DNA of 64,000 bases from Saururus chinensis (lineage: Eukaryota > Streptophyta > Magnoliopsida > Piperales > Saururaceae). This document shows, in pieces, positions 51,175 to 64,000 of the stretch. The notes below the pieces were generated by a model. That model searched no databases. It saw nothing but the letters and a program-made list of their open reading frames with translations, and had not been told where the DNA came from. Location: NCBI GenBank assembly GCA_035235625.1, contig CP141146.1:26034501-26098500 (forward strand), read 5' to 3'. How positions within the stretch are numbered: position 1 is the stretch's first letter; every line of letters starts with the position of its first letter. Both the position numbers and the translations under genes were made by a program.

Positions 51175-54100
51175 TGGTACACCCTTGCACTCGCTCGATG
51201 CAAGCCGAACCCGGTGCAAGGGACGATCGAAGCACATGGCGGCGATGAATTAATAAACTGCGGAAGACTTGACCCCTCTAGCAAGTGAATTACACATATA
51301 GAGTTGTGTACCTTTAAATCTTTGTGCAAGATAAATAAGAAAAAGTATAAAGGACTTTAAATCAGAAACAATCCTCAATGTCTCAATCCACAACATAGAA
51401 TACTGAGCCGACAAACATGGCTCAGATCATAAAGTCATAAATAGGTCTAAAACCACAAGGGTTACAAGAGTTTGGAAGAAGATCAACCATATATAAAGTT
51501 CTAACATCATAACAGAGTAAATCAGAAAATATAGCAAAGTATCGAGGCATCCACACCTACTCCAAAGCACTCCCCAACCGTTCCTCGTACAAAGGATCTT
51601 GATAGACTGCATGTCGCACTATGCAGCCCCAAAACTAAAAACACATAAAGTGGGATGAGTATAAACTCAATAAGGGTTTGAATACGGAAATGATAAATCA
51701 GAAAATAACCATGACATATCATTATCAGATCTACATGTCATATAATATCCCATTTCTGATTACTTTCCTTACCATAATCATACTTGCTCATAAGTAATTA
51801 TCCTACATTCCAATAACTTAAACATACAATTCATAGCATGAATAATCACATTATAACATAAACATCCATCCTGCATGAAGGGTGTCTCAAGCATACCATA
51901 TATATCCATGTATACCCATTCTCCTTTATAACATTCATCCTCCATGACACATGTCTCCAACACAATCTTATCATGCATATCCATAACCACAATCAACTTG
52001 CATGAGAAGTGTTTCTACCACACAATCATATAATGCATATTTATCACATTTAACCTTCATGAGAAGCGTCCCTACCACACAATCATATCATACATAATTA
52101 TTCTCATCCACAAGCATTCATCCTACATGAGATGTGCCTCTAACACACTGACCACAATCAACAACGGTGAATGTTTCATAAAACAGAGAGAATAAACCTA
52201 CTCCTCAAGGCAGAAGCCCTCAAGCAACCCCTGCCCATCAAGACTAAACTCTCAAGCAATCTTGTTTGTCAAGACCAAAGTCCCAAGCAACAATACATGG
52301 TAAGCCAGTGCACTCGAATAAACCAACCTAGATTCTCAAGGTGCAGATAATCTCAATAGTTTAGTCTCCTATTATCATTGCTGCCCTTCTCAACTCAAGG
52401 AGGAAAACCCATCCTCGAGGGATGTAAAACCCCATCCTTTTGGACATAAAACCCTGTCATTCTAGACGTAAAACAGAATCGATAGGCCTCCGATCAATTT
52501 GGTAAGTAATATCACACAATTGGATCCAATCGATCAACACAGATAATCTCAATAAAATCTCATTTGTAACATCTCATGATACATACAACAATCACCATAA
52601 TTGCCCTCACATGTGTGTGTACATGGTAGAAACATTCAATTTTAAGTATATGGACATGCATTATAAACATCCCAGTAACATTCGACACACATGCTATGTA
52701 ACATTTAATCATGGCTCCTTACTTAAATCATGAGTGAAAACCATTGAAAAACACAATTCAAATAAAGTACAATCTTATGCTAGACTTAAGTAGATATATT
52801 CATTACCACACTTAAATCTAGACATGACACCATCATTCACTCATAGTTTAATCATGATATGTAAAGGCATACAAATCCATTCTTATACTATAACCTTGCT
52901 GGATTCACATTTAAAGTATGAAGAATCAATCCACATGGATTCAAGATAATACATCATAACATGCTTAACCAAATAACATGTAATTCACATAATATATAAA
53001 CATTCTTCATAGCTTCCACATCAAAGTCATGCGCTTCCAATAGTTCTTCATAGCATAAATTTCTCATCATAATCAAAAGAAATGGTATTTTACAGGAAAA
53101 ATATAAAAATGAACAAAATATCAAAAATCACCAAATTGCTGTGTTGGTGTTCGATCAACCTACATGGCCGTTCAATAGCCAAAACATAAGTTTTGGTTTG
53201 TCTTCTTCCTTTCGAATTCAAAACCGAAAGTACACACACACACATAGATATATATATATATATATATATTCAAATCTTACTCCCAAACTTCATAATAATG
53301 AAATCCAAGTTTAGGAAAGAGTAAATCTAGCCATTTATAACTAAAAATACCAAGAAATCGCAAAAAGATTAAGCTTTTCTAAATCTGCCATTAAAGCTCA
53401 ACTCCATGAAAATGCACATAAAACTCCACTACATTTCAAATTTGAAATCACATACCTATTTCATACGAAATCCCTTATCTCCAGTGAGTTTCTTGACTTG
53501 AAATCAATGCTCCAACTCCTTCAAAATCCTACCCATAATAGGGTTTTGTTAATACTTGTATAAATACGATTAAAAATGCCTAAATCACTAGAAAACTTGT
53601 AGATCTAGGGTTTATTGTGTCACGCCCCGGTGCCCACCTGACCCAAGCCAAACCCGGTCCATGGGCCGGTCGAAGCACACGGGGGCAACTAAATTGCATC
53701 GTGGAAGTCTTTAACCCCTTATTTGGGTATTAACATATACACGGAGTAGCCCACCTTTAGTCCTTTGAGTAAGAGAAATAAGGTAGAATAAAAGTGGATA
53801 ATAATTTTCAAATGAATCCTCACTCTCAACCCACATACATAACTTCCTGAGCTTACACATGGCTCGAAATCAGAAAATCTGAGACGAGTCTAAAAGCATA
53901 AGATATACACGAGTCTGAAACATAAACCACCACACAAGATGTTCAATAATCATTATAGCATAAATCAGAAGACAAACAATGTCAGGAGGCGTCCACACCT
54001 ACTCCCATGCATATCCCGATCGTCCCTCGTATAGGGAATCCTAATTAACTACATGTAGCACCATGCAACCCCAAAACAAAACACAGAAAGAGGGGTGAGT

Positions 54101-57058
54101 AAAACTCAGTAAGGTATGAAATACAATAACATTAATAAAAAAACAACCACGACACATCAACATGGTATTTCAAATTAATATTTTACATAATATCCTCATT
54201 TCTGATTAATCCCCTTACAATACCCCTAATTCTATAAGTAATTATCCCGCATACGAGTATCTCATACATGCTAATCATGACATAAATAATCACATCATGG
54301 CATAATATTTATCCCACATAATAAGTGATTTTTACACAATCACATCCATAATCATACACATCAAGCCATTTTCCTTCATAACATTCAACCTGCATAACAC
54401 GTGTCTTCAACATGTAATCACATAATGCGTATTCATATCATTCATTCATAGATCATCACCATGTACGATAAAAGTCTCAATCACATCATACTAAATCATG
54501 TATAATTCTCAATTATCCCTACACAACCTGTGTAATCTGAGCATAATATTATCTCATACACATGCATCATCAACAAATTGTGAATGTCTTCATCATTGAG
54601 AAAATACAATCATATCACCCGCTCTAGACAATCAACGAAGAAAGATCTGAATCCCACATAGGGAACCTATGGAGTTAGCCCATTATGGATATAGTCTAAA
54701 TTCCACGAAGGAAATCTAGAGTGGTCGGGGTAGTTAGCCCCTAAGTATGCTCGCCCTAGACATTCCTGGCAAAGGATGTCTGAATCTCACACAGAGAACC
54801 TAGAGTAGGTGTGTTTGCCTTGGACATCTCTTGCGGCAGGGAGAGTCAGAATTTCCACACAAGGAACCTAGAACATGTGATAGTCGATGCACGAAGGTGT
54901 ACCACTCTGGATTCTCAGGGCCCAGATGACTTATCTCAAGAAATCTCAACCACAAGACGTGTACACAACATATCTCCATTCAACTCAACACATACTTAGA
55001 TCGACTCAACCTGGGGAGTATCCATGTTCTACACAGGAACTCAAATTGAAATCATGTCCTTTTGGACCAACCAATTTCCGATAAGCCCACGATCAATTAA
55101 TCCAGCATGCAATCTCACATTGCATATAATTGATCAACCATGGCCAAACTCGGTAAAGTCTCAATCGGGAATCCGTTTCATTATGCATGTAACATGGTAC
55201 ATACGTGGGCAATGCATACATTAACCTAATAATGAATCGTGCTCCCATCAGCCCCTCATGCATCATTTATAATCATAATGTCAAACATCATCATATTCAT
55301 CCCCCACATTTGTGTGTGTGCATGGTAGAACATTCAACTCTAAGCATATAAACATGCATTGTAAATAACTCATTATCACACTGCACATGCTCTTTAACAT
55401 TTAATCATGGTTCCTAATTGAAATCATGAGTGAAAACCATCGAAAACCATCAATTAAATCAAGTGTAACTTAATGCTAAACCTATGCAAACATATTCACA
55501 CTACACTTGAATCTAGTCATGGCACCATCAATCACCCATAATTTAATCTTATTATATATAGACATTCCAATTCATTCTCATGCTATAATCTTACTAGAAT
55601 CATGCTTAAAACATAAGGAATCATTTAAACATAGATTCAAGATAAACAATCCTAACATGTGTAGTCAACAACATGCAATTTCACATAAGACTTAAATACT
55701 CTTTATAATTTCCAACATCAATAACATTCCATTCCAGTGGCTCATTCTAGCTCAAATTACTCCACATGAACATTGAAAATGGTATTTAAGAGTAAAAACA
55801 TAAAAAGAAGCAAAATAGCCAAAACTTGCAATACAGTCGTTCGATCGGACTGAATGGCCATTTGAACACCAAAACGTATTTTTCCTGGTTCATCTTCCCT
55901 ACTTCAAAAACGAAAACCAAAACTTTTTATAAATCATTCAAACTCCCAAATCCTTACTCCCAAACATCACCATAATCAATTCCATGCTTAATAAACATCA
56001 AATCTAACTATTACTAGACATAAACCATAAGAAATTTCATCAAAATTAAACCTTTCACAAATCACCATTAAAGCTCATAAGCATAGAACCCATTTCAAAA
56101 CTTCAACAAAACACGAATCTAATCTCCTTTCTCTTTTAGGAAAATGGGGGATTAGGTTCCTAAGCTCTAGGTCTCAACCCTTTTCCAATTGGGAAACTAG
56201 CTGTGCCATTCCTTTTATAATAAAAGGTGGGGTAAACATAATTAACTAGTGGGGTACAAATATGATTTTATACTAAAACTGGTAAACCTTGCTTATTTGA
56301 AACCCAATTTGATGTCTAAATTTTTTGAAATAATTACCCATGATCTTAGGTTAATGTTAGGGTCATTTAGGGCTAATAACCCCAAATTTGCACGTGGGGC
56401 CCATGGTGGGTCCCTCCTCTAACTTTTTGGAAAAAATTAGTAAAAATTCTAGAAAAATTTCAAATGACTTAAATTAACTTAAAAACCTAAAATGTAAAGA
56501 AATTTTTGGTTAAAACTTTTTTAACCACTTTTACTTCAAAAATAGTCTAAAACAGATGAGAATTGGCATTAAACCACACAAAAGCAATTAAATAGAATAA
56601 GTAAACCGGTTCAAGTTCAGGGATCTTACATATTGAGTTCAAAATCGAAATTCCTTTCATTAAGGGTTTGAAATAGAGATTAAAATCAATAGCTTTATGG
56701 GTAGAAATTAACATTAAACCTTAGCAAAAGAAGAGGTTTAGAAAGTTTAGGAGAAACCCTTAGAAATTAGTGAAAGATTAAGTTAATCTTTACCTTAATC
56801 ACATTTCCTTCTTTAGAAATTAATTTCAAAATTTCAAAAAAATTGAAATTGAAATAGTAAACAAATCCAAAAATTTCAAAAAAATTGAAATTGACTTATC
56901 TTAAGATAAAAACCATCAAAGTAAAGAAAAATTGATTAAAACCATTGTTAACCACCTTTAATTAGAAAATAAATCATAACCAACCAAATTAACATTAAAC
57001 CACACAATAACAATTAAATAAAATTAATCAAACCGGTTTAGGATCTAAGGATCTTACA
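51175..57058 (-). mobile_element. Solo LTR (family X) inserted in the copia element, itself interrupted
   Basis: Starts 'tggtacacccttgc' and ends 'ggatcttaca'. It is similar throughout to the solo LTR it contains ('aagccgaacccggt', 'gatcgaagcacatgg', 'gtctcaatagttt' and so on). AAGT lies on both sides (51171-51174 and 57059-57062), a plausible aged target duplication. Without the nested LTR at 53618-56630 its length would be about 2.87 kb. It separates the integrase and reverse transcriptase regions of the copia element. No internal coding, hence solo. Probably gypsy-type (inference). Confidence 0.82.
53618..56630 (-). mobile_element. Complete solo LTR (family X), 3013 bp, youngest layer of the nest
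   Basis: Starts TGTCACGCCCCGG and ends 'cagggatcttaca'. It is flanked by a perfect 5-bp duplication TATTG (53613-53617 and 56631-56635). On the minus strand it reads TGTAAGATCC...GGGGCGTGACA, a common plant gypsy-type LTR pattern. There is no internal region. Insertion order is therefore copia first, then the 51175-57058 LTR, then this one. Confidence 0.9.
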
Positions 57059-57229
57059 AAGTGGTGTTTGCAAGGGGACAACTGGAATGGTAACTACCTC
57101 TGGAACTGTCTATGAAGAAGTATCAACCACCTGTTCATCACTATATGCACCGACCCCCATGTGACCGGACCCCATGTGAACTCTATCATCATCTAAAGAA
57201 TTTTCAGCCTCAAGTTCTACAAATTCAAC

Positions 57230-58468
57230 CTATTTCATCTTCCCCTTTTGTAGATCTTGATGGTGCTTATAAAGCTTTGCCTCATGAACCACAACATTTA
57301 TGCTCTGGATCACCTTCTTATGGATCGGATTCCACAATTGATAACCATAAGCATCTCCACCATAACCAACAAAGTAGCATTTGTTGGACTTTGAATCCAA
57401 CTTGCCTCTATGTTCTGCATCAACATGCACATAAGCAGCACAATCGAAAACTCGTAAGTGATCAATCTTTACCTCTTTCTTTGACCATGCCTCTTCAGAA
57501 ATGCCTCCATCTAGGGAATAACATAGAGACTTGTTGATCAAATACACTGCAGTGTCAATAGCATAACTCTAGAATAAAAGCGGAAGGCCATAGTGTAGCC
57601 ACATACTGCATGCCTTCTCCATGATGGTTCTGTTCATCAGCTCAACAACACCATTATGTTTGGGTTCTTTAGGAGTAGTGTGCAATCTGCAAATGCCATG
57701 CTTATCACAGTAGGATTTGAAATCCCTACTACAATACTCGCCTCCATTGTCTGACTTCAAACACTTCAATTTTAACCTTGTCTCATTCTCAACAAGTGTT
57801 TTCCATTGCATAAAGATAGAAAATACATTAGATTTATTCTTAACAAAGAAAACCCATAACTTGCAAGGAGCATCATCAATAAAAGTAATGAAGTAAGACG
57901 CACCTCCAAGGGATGGAACCTGGGATGGTCCCTAAACATCTGTGTGTACAAGCTCAAGCAGCTCAGTCCTGTGCACTAAGGTAGCTCTGAAAAATAAATC
58001 TTTGTGTTGCTTGCCCATGACACAATCCTCACAGAAATCTAGATCAACACATTTCAAACTGGATAACTTCCCCTTAGCCTGTAACATCTTCATCCCTTTT
58101 TCTGACATATGCCCAAGACAACAATGCTACAAACTCACATCGACAGCATTAGAGGCCACTCCAATAGAGTGCTTATGACAACTGGATGTCTCATATAATG
58201 TCCCAATTTTCTTACCATTAGCCACTACCATGACACCTTTACTCAATTTCCAACTGTCACTCATAAAGTGAGTAGTAACACCACAAGTATATAATTGACC
58301 AACAAAAATAATATTCTTTGTCAAACGAGGCACAAGACGAACATTTTTCAACACAAGAACAACATTATCATCAATCAACAAACGTATGTCACCCTTGCTT
58401 ATGATTTCACAAGCTTGGTCATTACCCAAATAGACATTGCCCAAATCACTAGCCACAAAATTATGCAT
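57230..58468 (-). mobile_element. Copia protease-to-integrase region
   Basis: The minus strand shows the pre-integrase region (58468-58127; LVPRLTKNIIFVGQLYTCG), a zinc-binding FCEDCVMGKQH near 58010-58045, the integrase core (57811-57569; LKCLKSDNGGEYCSRDFKSY, HTTPKEPKHNGVVELMNRTI) and its C-terminal part (57547-57230; VKIDHLRVFDCAAYVHV, NKCYFVGYGGDAYGYQLW). It is a fossil with a few breaks. Confidence 0.88.
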
Positions 58469-58599
58469 TGAATCTTTTTTAGAAGTATCATGAAATGAGG
58501 CACCATGATCAATAATCTAAGCACCATATTTACTTTCCATAGACAATTACATGCATTCATATTCTGCAACATTAACTACGTTTTTGTCATGATTTTGTG

Positions 58600-59257
58600 C
58601 TTCATCATGAGGGGGGTTTGGACATCTCTTTTCATATGGCCTTTCTGGCCACACTTCCAACAAGCCCCATTACCCTTATGGTTCTTAGACTTGGACCGCC
58701 CCCTCTTGGACTTCCCTCTCATCCACATTTGCCCCTATGAGCCACCACCCCCTCTCTTCCATAGTTAGAGCAGAACCAGATGAAGAAGAACCACCCTTAC
58801 AATGTGTTTTTTCAGCAAATATCATTCCACAAACATCATTCAACTTAAATTTATCGTTATTATGAGAACTATCAACAACAACTTTAAATGATTCCCAATT
58901 AGATGACAAAGACTTAAGCAAAGCAATATAATGTATATATTCAGTAAAATTAACATCTACTACTTCAAGTTGATTCACCAAAGCATGGAATGAATTCAAA
59001 TGATTGGCCACAGTCTCATCATCAGACATTTTCAAATCAAAGAAACTAGTCACAAGATGTACCTTATTTATGGAAGAAGGACTCACATATCGCTCAAGCA
59101 GATTAAAGCATTCCTTTGTGGTCTTGGCCTTCATGATGTTTGATACCACCGATGAAGAAATAGACAACCTAACCGCCCCTAGAGCCTTGCGATCAAGCAA
59201 CTCCCACCTTAAGATCTCTTCCACATTGTCTTCACCAATGGGCTTGGTTGTAATCAA
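58600..59257 (-). mobile_element. Copia gag region with zinc knuckle
   Basis: The minus-strand frame 59257-58685 matches the copia gag core (UBN2-type: WELLDRKALGAVRLSISSSV, TTKECFNLLERY, VHLVTSFFDLKMSDDETVAN, DVCGMIFAE). A knuckle-like CWKCGQKGHMKR follows near 58620-58665 on the same strand. Confidence 0.88.
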
Positions 59258-59390
59258 AGGTTGATAGAGATCCTTCTAGTACAAATAGTCTTCAATTTGC
59301 ATGCTCCAAAATCTATAATTTTGGCCATTAAATTTGTCTATCTTGAATTTACTGTCGTTGGTCATCTCCTCCTGAAGCTTCGATACCAAT

Positions 59391-59799
59391 TGTTGGGAAT
59401 AAAATAGCCCACGCCAGGCCAATCCCTCTCAGTGAAAGAATGAATTGTAGGAATGCCAACAAGAAAGCAAAGAACAAAAGAGAATTTAACGTGGTTTGGC
59501 CTTGTTGCCTACACCCATGGGATCACACAATTCCACTAGATAGAGGAACGATTACAAGGATTTCTCTCAGCATCTCTCACACAACTCTCACAAATGAAAA
59601 TAGAGCCTCTCTTTTCCCCAAAGATGGTTGATTTCCTCTAGGCGCGTGGCGGTCTCCTCTCTGGTGTATGATGGTCTGTTTCTCCTTAGCTGAATACTCA
59701 CCATCTTTGCCCTTTCTAATCTCTTAATTAGGTTTACAAGGCAAAAGACTAAACTGCCCCTAATCACTCAATCAAGTCAATTACGGTTGACCACACACA
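59391..59799 (-). repeat. 5' LTR of the copia element
   Basis: 409 bp. Inside its edge the primer binding site reads 'attggtatcgaagc' on the minus strand. Followed by the target duplication CCACT. Confidence 0.9.
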
Positions 59800-59804
59800 C
59801 CACT

Positions 59805-61113
59805 GTATTAAAGAAGTGGTTGACTCATTATTTTTATTTCTCTTTCTTTTTTCCTTTTTGATGATCCTTCATTTCTCTCATTCTTGTTCCTTTACCTTGT
59901 ACTCTGAATTTCCATCTTTTTCCATCCTCATTTGTATTTTTGGAAGTTGCCCTTGAAGAGAGACAAGAGAGGCCACAAGAGTGCAAGCAAGTAAAAGCTT
60001 CAAATACAGATGGATATCGGGTTTTGTTATCAATTTACATGGTTGTGCCATGGGTATACATCCAATTAGGATACATAGGTAATCAATGTACAAACGTTAA
60101 AGCGTATGGACTTTTTTTGTTTTTATTTAAGATAAGTACATAAAACAATGGACATATATGTGATTTTATAGAATAAAAATGTAGTTTCCATTCTATGAGA
60201 TTTTTATGGAACTTCGTATATACGTTTTCTTTTGTTTATAGGTGAATAATCTCATAAGTTGTTATCTTTTATCCATGACAAGCTTCGTGAATGCTTAGGA
60301 CAAATAGAGATAGTTCACAGAATTAAACTAAGATAGCTCTAAAAATTTTATTGGGACAATATGTAAACCAAATTGTGAAGAGCGTCCCAAATTGCTAATA
60401 GTGCTCAATCTATGTTGTTTCAAAAATTATGAGAGATTGTTAATATAGTTCAGCAAAGCTGATCAGATTGATTTTAACTCTCCCAATCAATATCATAATC
60501 CTCTTATTATTTCTTGCATGCATTCAAGCCGTTAATAGTTGGGTTTTTTGTCCTTAGTTATCTTATGTAAGATGGAGCTATAACTGAGTTATATCCAATT
60601 CCTAGTTCTTTTAGGACATTCAATTCTTAGTTCTTTTAGGATTTGTAATTCCTAGTTATTTTAGGACTTCTAATTCGGGTAAATGGGCCCTTTGCGATAT
60701 GCTCAACTTCGAATAGTCGTATCTCCCTCATCCGAACTCTAATTCGCGTGTACTTGGTGGCGTTTTGAAGCTCTTTCTATCTACTTTCCAAATGTATAAG
60801 CTCTAGCCACTAATACTAACTGATGATAAAGTTATTCTCATGAGAAGTTCAAGGGGTCTAATACCTTAATTTTCACGTGGTCGACTTCAAGAATTTAGAA
60901 AAATCCCGAACGTCACACCAGACCTCACAGTGTGCACTACTATCCCCTTCTCTCTCCTCCTTCTTCACCTTCCATTGCCTTCTCTTGTAGTTTATGTTGC
61001 TAGCTCCTCTACATGTGTTGTGCACGTTCATCCAACATCCTTTATTTCAGCACATTAGACTATTTTTATTTGTATTCAGTTAGTATTTGCTTATGTATGT
61101 TATTATTAAACTG
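59805..61113. other. Non-coding with an LTR-end remnant
   Basis: 60670-60927 matches 12160-12395 and ends 'cccgaacgtcaca', an LTR-like terminus. Just before it, at about 60598-60675, a ~30-bp block 'attcctagttcttttaggac' occurs three times in tandem. The rest is AT-rich without recognisable genes. Confidence 0.45.
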
Positions 61114-61315
61114 TGTTAGGAGTGCTAGTGGTCCATGGGATAGCCGGGCCCACTAGTGGCACATTTCCCAAGGAAGGAGGGCACGACTCCCCATAAGAGG
61201 GTCGTCCCCTCCCTTGGTTTAGTTTATGCAATTAACTATTCAGATATTCATCTCCTTTCTTCCTTCTTCTTTCCCTTTCACTGCATAATTCTCCAAGGTA
61301 CTGATTGTGCCTACA
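61114..61315 (+). repeat. Probable 5' LTR of the gypsy element (~202 bp)
   Basis: Bounded by TGTTAGG and CCTACA, near-inverted ends, and placed 13 bp before the primer binding site. It is short for a plant gypsy LTR. The partner LTR is outside the window, so the limits are provisional. Confidence 0.5.
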
Positions 61316-64000
61316 TTGGGTACATCATTGGTATGAGAGCATTTATGATCCCCGGCCATGGCACTCGGTAAGCAAGCAGCCACAGCCCCGGAAGTGCTTC
61401 CAGAGAAGGACGCGCCCGTCTCAGCAGACAGTCCAAAGGTTGTTCTAGAGTCCGCTAGCGAACCAGCTTTGGCCCAAATCATGGCGGAAGTAAGATCCTT
61501 GAGCATGGGGGTGGCCAAGGTGGATGCGTTGAGCCTGGTAGTGGCACAACTATAGGCCGAGCGCTTAGCGCCCCTGCTTCCCAGGCCGCAAGCGGTCTTC
61601 ATGGAAAAGGGGAGTCTGTCCCAAGTTCCAGGTTCATACGGCCTTGACCATGTAGTGCCGACAGATAAGGATACGAGGTTTTCCCAAGGTCCCATGTATT
61701 TTGGCATGTTCGAACAGGGCATGGATGGGAGACATCAGGCCTGGGACACGCGAGGGACACTAGGTGTTCAGGAAAATGCCTCAATGATACCGCCTCCTAG
61801 AAATCTATCTCAGGACATGGAAGATGACTGGGAGGAGTACCAGGGACCTCGTGGGGGACCACAGGGTGCGGCTGAACCCCGTTTGGCCCACCTATAGTTT
61901 CCCCGCTACACTGGGGACGACGACCTTGTGGAATGGCTGTACAAGGCGGACAAGTTTTTCGCCTACCAGGGGACACATTCAGAGGTTGAACGACTGCACA
62001 TAGCAGCCTTCTACCTCAATGGGGACGCCTCTGTATGGTTCTAGAGTTTCGAAAAGGAGGTGCGCTACCCCACTTGGGCTGCTTTCTTTGACGCGCTGTG
62101 AATCCAGTTTGGCCCGAACGAGTTTTAGGACTTCAATGAGATGCTATCATCATTGCACCAAACCACCACTATCTGGGCCTACTACACGGAGTTCATGAAG
62201 GTGGCCAACCGTCTCCCAGACTGGCCGATGGCCGCCTTGGTGGGCACGTTCAAGAGAGGGCTCAAGCCAAAAATTTTGGAGGAGATGCGCCACTTTCCCT
62301 GCTCCAGCATGAGGGTGCGTCATTCATGCATAGAGGAGGAGAAGCTGACCCGACAGCAGAAAGGGAGTCGGTTGGGTGCCTATCCATGTTCCAATGGTCT
62401 GATCACTCCCCCTGCCGATCAGCCCACCATTCCGGCCTTAGGCCGACCTGGCCAGCCATCCCTTCCCACCAGCCATATTGTCCATCGCCTAACACTGGTG
62501 CAAATGGAGAAGCGGTGGTCCAAGGGTCTTTGTTTTCGTTGTGATGAGAAGTTTGTCCCGGGACATCGCTGTGCAGTCAAGGGCAGCCTATTGGTAGAGG
62601 AGGTTGAGGAGGAGGCCATCGACGGTAGAGCTAACGCGCCATTCTCCGATGATGTGCAGCCAGAGATTTTTGTCCATGTTTTCTCTGGGGCCTTTACTCC
62701 CCGCACGATGCGTGTTCAAGGCTATCTAAAGCGGCAACAGGTGGCCATCTTGGTCGACAGTGGCTCCACCCACAATTTCATTAATGATAAGGTGGCACAA
62801 TGTCTTGGCTGCTTCGTCTTTGACTCGATGCCATTCAATGTGTTGATCGGCAATGGAAAGCATCTTCGAAGTTCGGGCGTCTGTGCTCAATCTGCTCTTT
62901 GTATTCAGGGCCACACCTTCATCACCGACCTCTTTCTCTTGTCGACTAAAGGGGCGGATATGGTGTTAGGGGTTCAGTGGTTGTAGGAGCTCGGTGAATT
63001 GGTTTGGAACTTCAGGGACATGGTTATGGATTTTGACATTAACGGACAGTGGGTTCAAATCTAGGGCTCCCAGCCGGGCACCCGGCTTTTAGCCCACAAC
63101 GCAGGGTCCTTCCTCTGGTTCGCACCGCAAGGGATTCTCTTGCAACAGCATGTGACAGTAGAGGTGACACAGGAGGCCCCACCCCCGATCTTTTGGAGTT
63201 ATTGGATGTCCATCAGGACGTCTTTGCCGAACCATCGAGACTTCCCCCTGTGTGGCCTCACAACCACCATATTCCGATCATTCCTAGGGCAACACCAGCC
63301 AATGTTCATCCTTACAGATATCCTCATATTCAGAAGTTGGAGATAGAGCATCTTGTGGCGGACATGCTCCAGTCAGGGTTCATCCAACCTAGCACCAGCT
63401 CCTATTCTTCTTTGGTATTGTTGGTTCAGAAGAAAGACGGTACGTGACGGTTATGTATTGACTATCATGCTCTAAATGCCATTATAGTCAGGATTCAGGT
63501 GCAGCCTACCGATGTGCACAAGACAGTTTTCCAGACTCATGACGGCCATTTTGAGTATCTTGTCATGCTATTTGGGATGACCAACGCCCCCTCTACATTC
63601 CAGTGCCTGAGGAATGATCTCTTCCAACCGTTCCTCCGCCGCTATATATTGGTCTTCTTTGATGACATTCTGGTTTACAATCAGTCAGGGGAGGAGCATT
63701 TGGAGCACCTTAGGTTTGTCTTTGCTATCCTAAGAACTAACTCCTTATTCCTTAAGCATTCCAAGTGTTCCTTTGGCAGCCCGCAGGTTGATTACTTGGG
63801 CCATATTATCTCACGGCATGACATCGCTACTGACCTGTCCAAGGTGGCCGCCATGCTCTCTTGGCCGCAGCCTACTTTAGTACTGGCGTTGCGGGGTTTT
63901 CTTGGCCTCACGGGCTATTATAGAAGGTTTATCAATCAATATGGAGAGATTGCTTGGCCCCTTACAAAGTTCTAAAGAAGGGGGCTTTCGGATGGGATGT
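61114..64000 (+). mobile_element. Ty3/gypsy LTR retrotransposon, 5' part, fossil running off the window
   Basis: A short LTR (about 61114-61315, TGTTAGGAGTGC to GTGCCTACA) is followed by a tRNA-Met-type primer site TGGTATGAGAGC at 61329-61340. Then come gag sequence (about 61358-62520), a CCHC knuckle (CFRCDEKFVPGHRC, near 62530), an aspartic protease (ILVDSGSTHNFI, near 62745) and reverse transcriptase (from about 63250: IPIIPRATPANVHPYRYPHI, LVLLVQKKDGT, FFDDILVYNQSGEEHLEHL, FGSPQVDYLGHIIS). Domain order and motifs are Ty3/gypsy. Integrase and the 3' LTR would lie beyond 64000. The visible coding region is broken, with several breaks. Confidence 0.9.

Larger units (their letters stand above)
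48954..59799 (-). mobile_element. Ty1/copia LTR retrotransposon fossil with two nested solo LTRs
   Basis: LTRs lie at 48954-49352 and 59391-59799, both bounded by TGTTGGGAATAAAA and 'cacaca' in plus-strand reading, with identical CCACT target duplications at 48949-48953 and 59800-59804. On the minus strand, inside the 59391 end, 'attggtatcgaagc' is a tRNA-Met-type primer site; next to the other LTR 'aagtgggagat' is the polypurine tract. Domain order on the minus strand is gag, zinc knuckle, protease region, integrase, reverse transcriptase, RNase H, the copia order. The LTRs differ at roughly one base in eight over the first 150 bp, nearly all transitions, so the insertion is probably several million years old (rough estimate). 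It is broken: one large nested insertion plus several smaller breaks. Confidence 0.93.

Overview
The window is nuclear DNA of a flowering plant. The evidence is spliced host genes of plant type (a cytokinin dehydrogenase and a tRNA 2'-phosphotransferase with canonical GT/AG introns), LTR retrotransposons with plant-type tRNA-Met primer sites, Stowaway-like MITEs, a CACTA element and a MULE. I could not fix the clade. There are no bacterial operons, CRISPR arrays, rRNAs or tRNA genes. Most of the 64 kb is transposon, much of it nested.

Layout. 1-4347: two long solo-LTR-like pieces, one inserted in the other. 4348-6398: intergenic, with a 78-bp tandem duplication. 6399-9856: a seven-exon tRNA 2'-phosphotransferase (TPT1/KptA) gene whose splice sites all survive but which carries two in-frame TAG codons; a 108-bp tandem duplication follows. 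About 10.3-25.6 kb: a nest of long LTR pieces containing a Stowaway MITE (13633-13833), a non-autonomous CACTA element (18817-21780) and a complete solo LTR (22636-24811, TSD GTATG). 25.6-30 kb: sparse, with a possible zinc-transporter exon fragment, a hAT-like element and a 36-bp duplication. 30057-32302: an intact five-exon cytokinin dehydrogenase gene, the only clearly functional host gene here.

32897-45990: a 13.1-kb Mutator-like element with matching terminal inverted repeats and an imperfect 9-bp target duplication. It carries a decayed MURA-type transposase on the plus strand and, facing it, a DUF1985 plus Ulp1 (C48) cysteine protease gene on the minus strand. Each gene has a pyrimidine-rich leader next to a TIR and then a long presumed intron. 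Both presumed introns hold arrays of ~180-200 bp repeats built on the same core motif, in mirror orientation. This is the most interesting system in the window.

46306-46552: a broken beta-xylosidase exon. 48062-48254: a second Stowaway-like MITE. 48954-59799: a Ty1/copia fossil on the minus strand with two LTRs and TSD CCACT. It is split by a solo LTR (51175-57058), itself split by a younger 3.0-kb solo LTR (53618-56630, TSD TATTG). 61114-64000: the 5' part of a Ty3/gypsy element running off the window.

The genes do not form a pathway. CKX would remove cytokinin in the secretory route or apoplast; TPT1, if it worked, would finish tRNA splicing. In the MULE, transposase and protease are travelling companions of one element family. 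All calls were made by reading the sequence by eye; identities and ages are estimates.
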